64,000 nt of DNA from Pseudogymnoascus destructans. Lineage: Eukaryota > Ascomycota > Leotiomycetes > Thelebolales > Thelebolaceae. The stretch lies in assembly GCF_001641265.1 (NCBI RefSeq), contig NW_020167547.1, forward strand, positions 1-64,000. The letters are read 5' to 3'. Both the position numbers and the translations under genes were made by a program. Every line of letters starts with the position of its first letter. Position 1 is the first letter of the stretch. Below the pieces are notes generated by a model. It saw only the letters and a program-made list of their open reading frames with translations, was not told the origin of the DNA and made no database searches. Below, one piece after another: positions 63,866 to 64,000 of the stretch.

Positions 63866-64000
63866 ATTACCCCCCCTCTTGGGAGAATTGCCCTCAATTC
63901 CGAGGTTTGCAGGTAGGGCTTGATTACCCTCCTGGCTTGTTTGGACTTTTTGTTTTGCCCCAGGTGGTGGGCTTGTTTGGGTGCGCGCTTGGTGGGCTGG
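63866..64000 (-). mobile_element. Edge of LTR retrotransposon internal region
   Basis: Only 135 bases are visible, including the polypurine tract. No coding assigned; the rest lies beyond the window. Confidence 0.5.

Noticed and set aside
63628..63869. ATTA on both sides of LTR-C as a target duplication
   Set aside because: The right-hand ATTA belongs to the internal sequence next to the polypurine tract, so the LTR is one end of an element, not a solo LTR.

Overview
The window looks like nuclear DNA of a filamentous ascomycete (Pezizomycotina). Host genes have short GT-AG introns of 44-90 bp, and the mobile DNA is of fungal kinds: Fot1/pogo, hAT, Tad-like LINE and Ty3 chromoviruses. Many repeats carry C-to-T/G-to-A decay resembling repeat-induced point mutation (RIP). 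No rRNA gene, tRNA gene or CRISPR array was recognised. I did not try to name the species.

Layout. (1) 0.4-7.0 kb, minus strand, GC-rich: a broken 2-oxoglutarate oxygenase gene and a large gene fusing a zinc finger, a tyrosine-recombinase-like domain and a RecQ helicase. (2) 7.05-9.1 kb: the truncated 5' part of a self-primed Ty3 element. (3) 10.4-19.8 kb: a block of ordinary intron-bearing genes: SFH5-like lipid transfer protein, MTR4 exosome helicase, a small cytochrome oxidase subunit, chorismate synthase, lipoate ligase and a small cupin. (4) 20.37-40.53 kb: a nested transposon stack. A Fot1 element bounded by TIRs and TA duplications was split by LTR fragments, a hAT element, a Ty3 element (TSD ACCAG) with a second Ty3 element inside its 5' LTR (TSD AGACC), a pogo element and a MITE. 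(5) 41.2-55.9 kb: an accessory metabolic neighbourhood with an ANL adenylating ligase, a TauD-type dioxygenase, an MFS transporter, an IPNS-type dioxygenase, a membrane-anchored haem-oxygenase-fold diiron-like protein and a secreted carboxylesterase. (6) 56.3-64 kb: a second graveyard with a RIP-like LINE, a hAT fragment, solo LTRs, an apparently intact pogo transposon and the 3' edge of another LTR element.

The most unusual signal is that both Ty3 elements carry an extra gene on the opposite strand, between the integrase/chromodomain end and the 3' LTR. Each encodes a cysteine framework like a fungal Zn(II)2Cys6 cluster followed by helical sequence. One has several canonical introns, which can survive retrotransposition because they lie antisense to the genomic RNA. 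A decayed third relative lies at 21.1-21.4 kb.

Other notable points are the recombinase-RecQ fusion, a textbook -1 slippery heptamer at a gag/pol junction, a 13-base self-priming complement, a recently inserted retrotransposon that lost protease and the RT active site yet keeps one long frame, and a transposon inserted exactly in the target duplication of a solo LTR.
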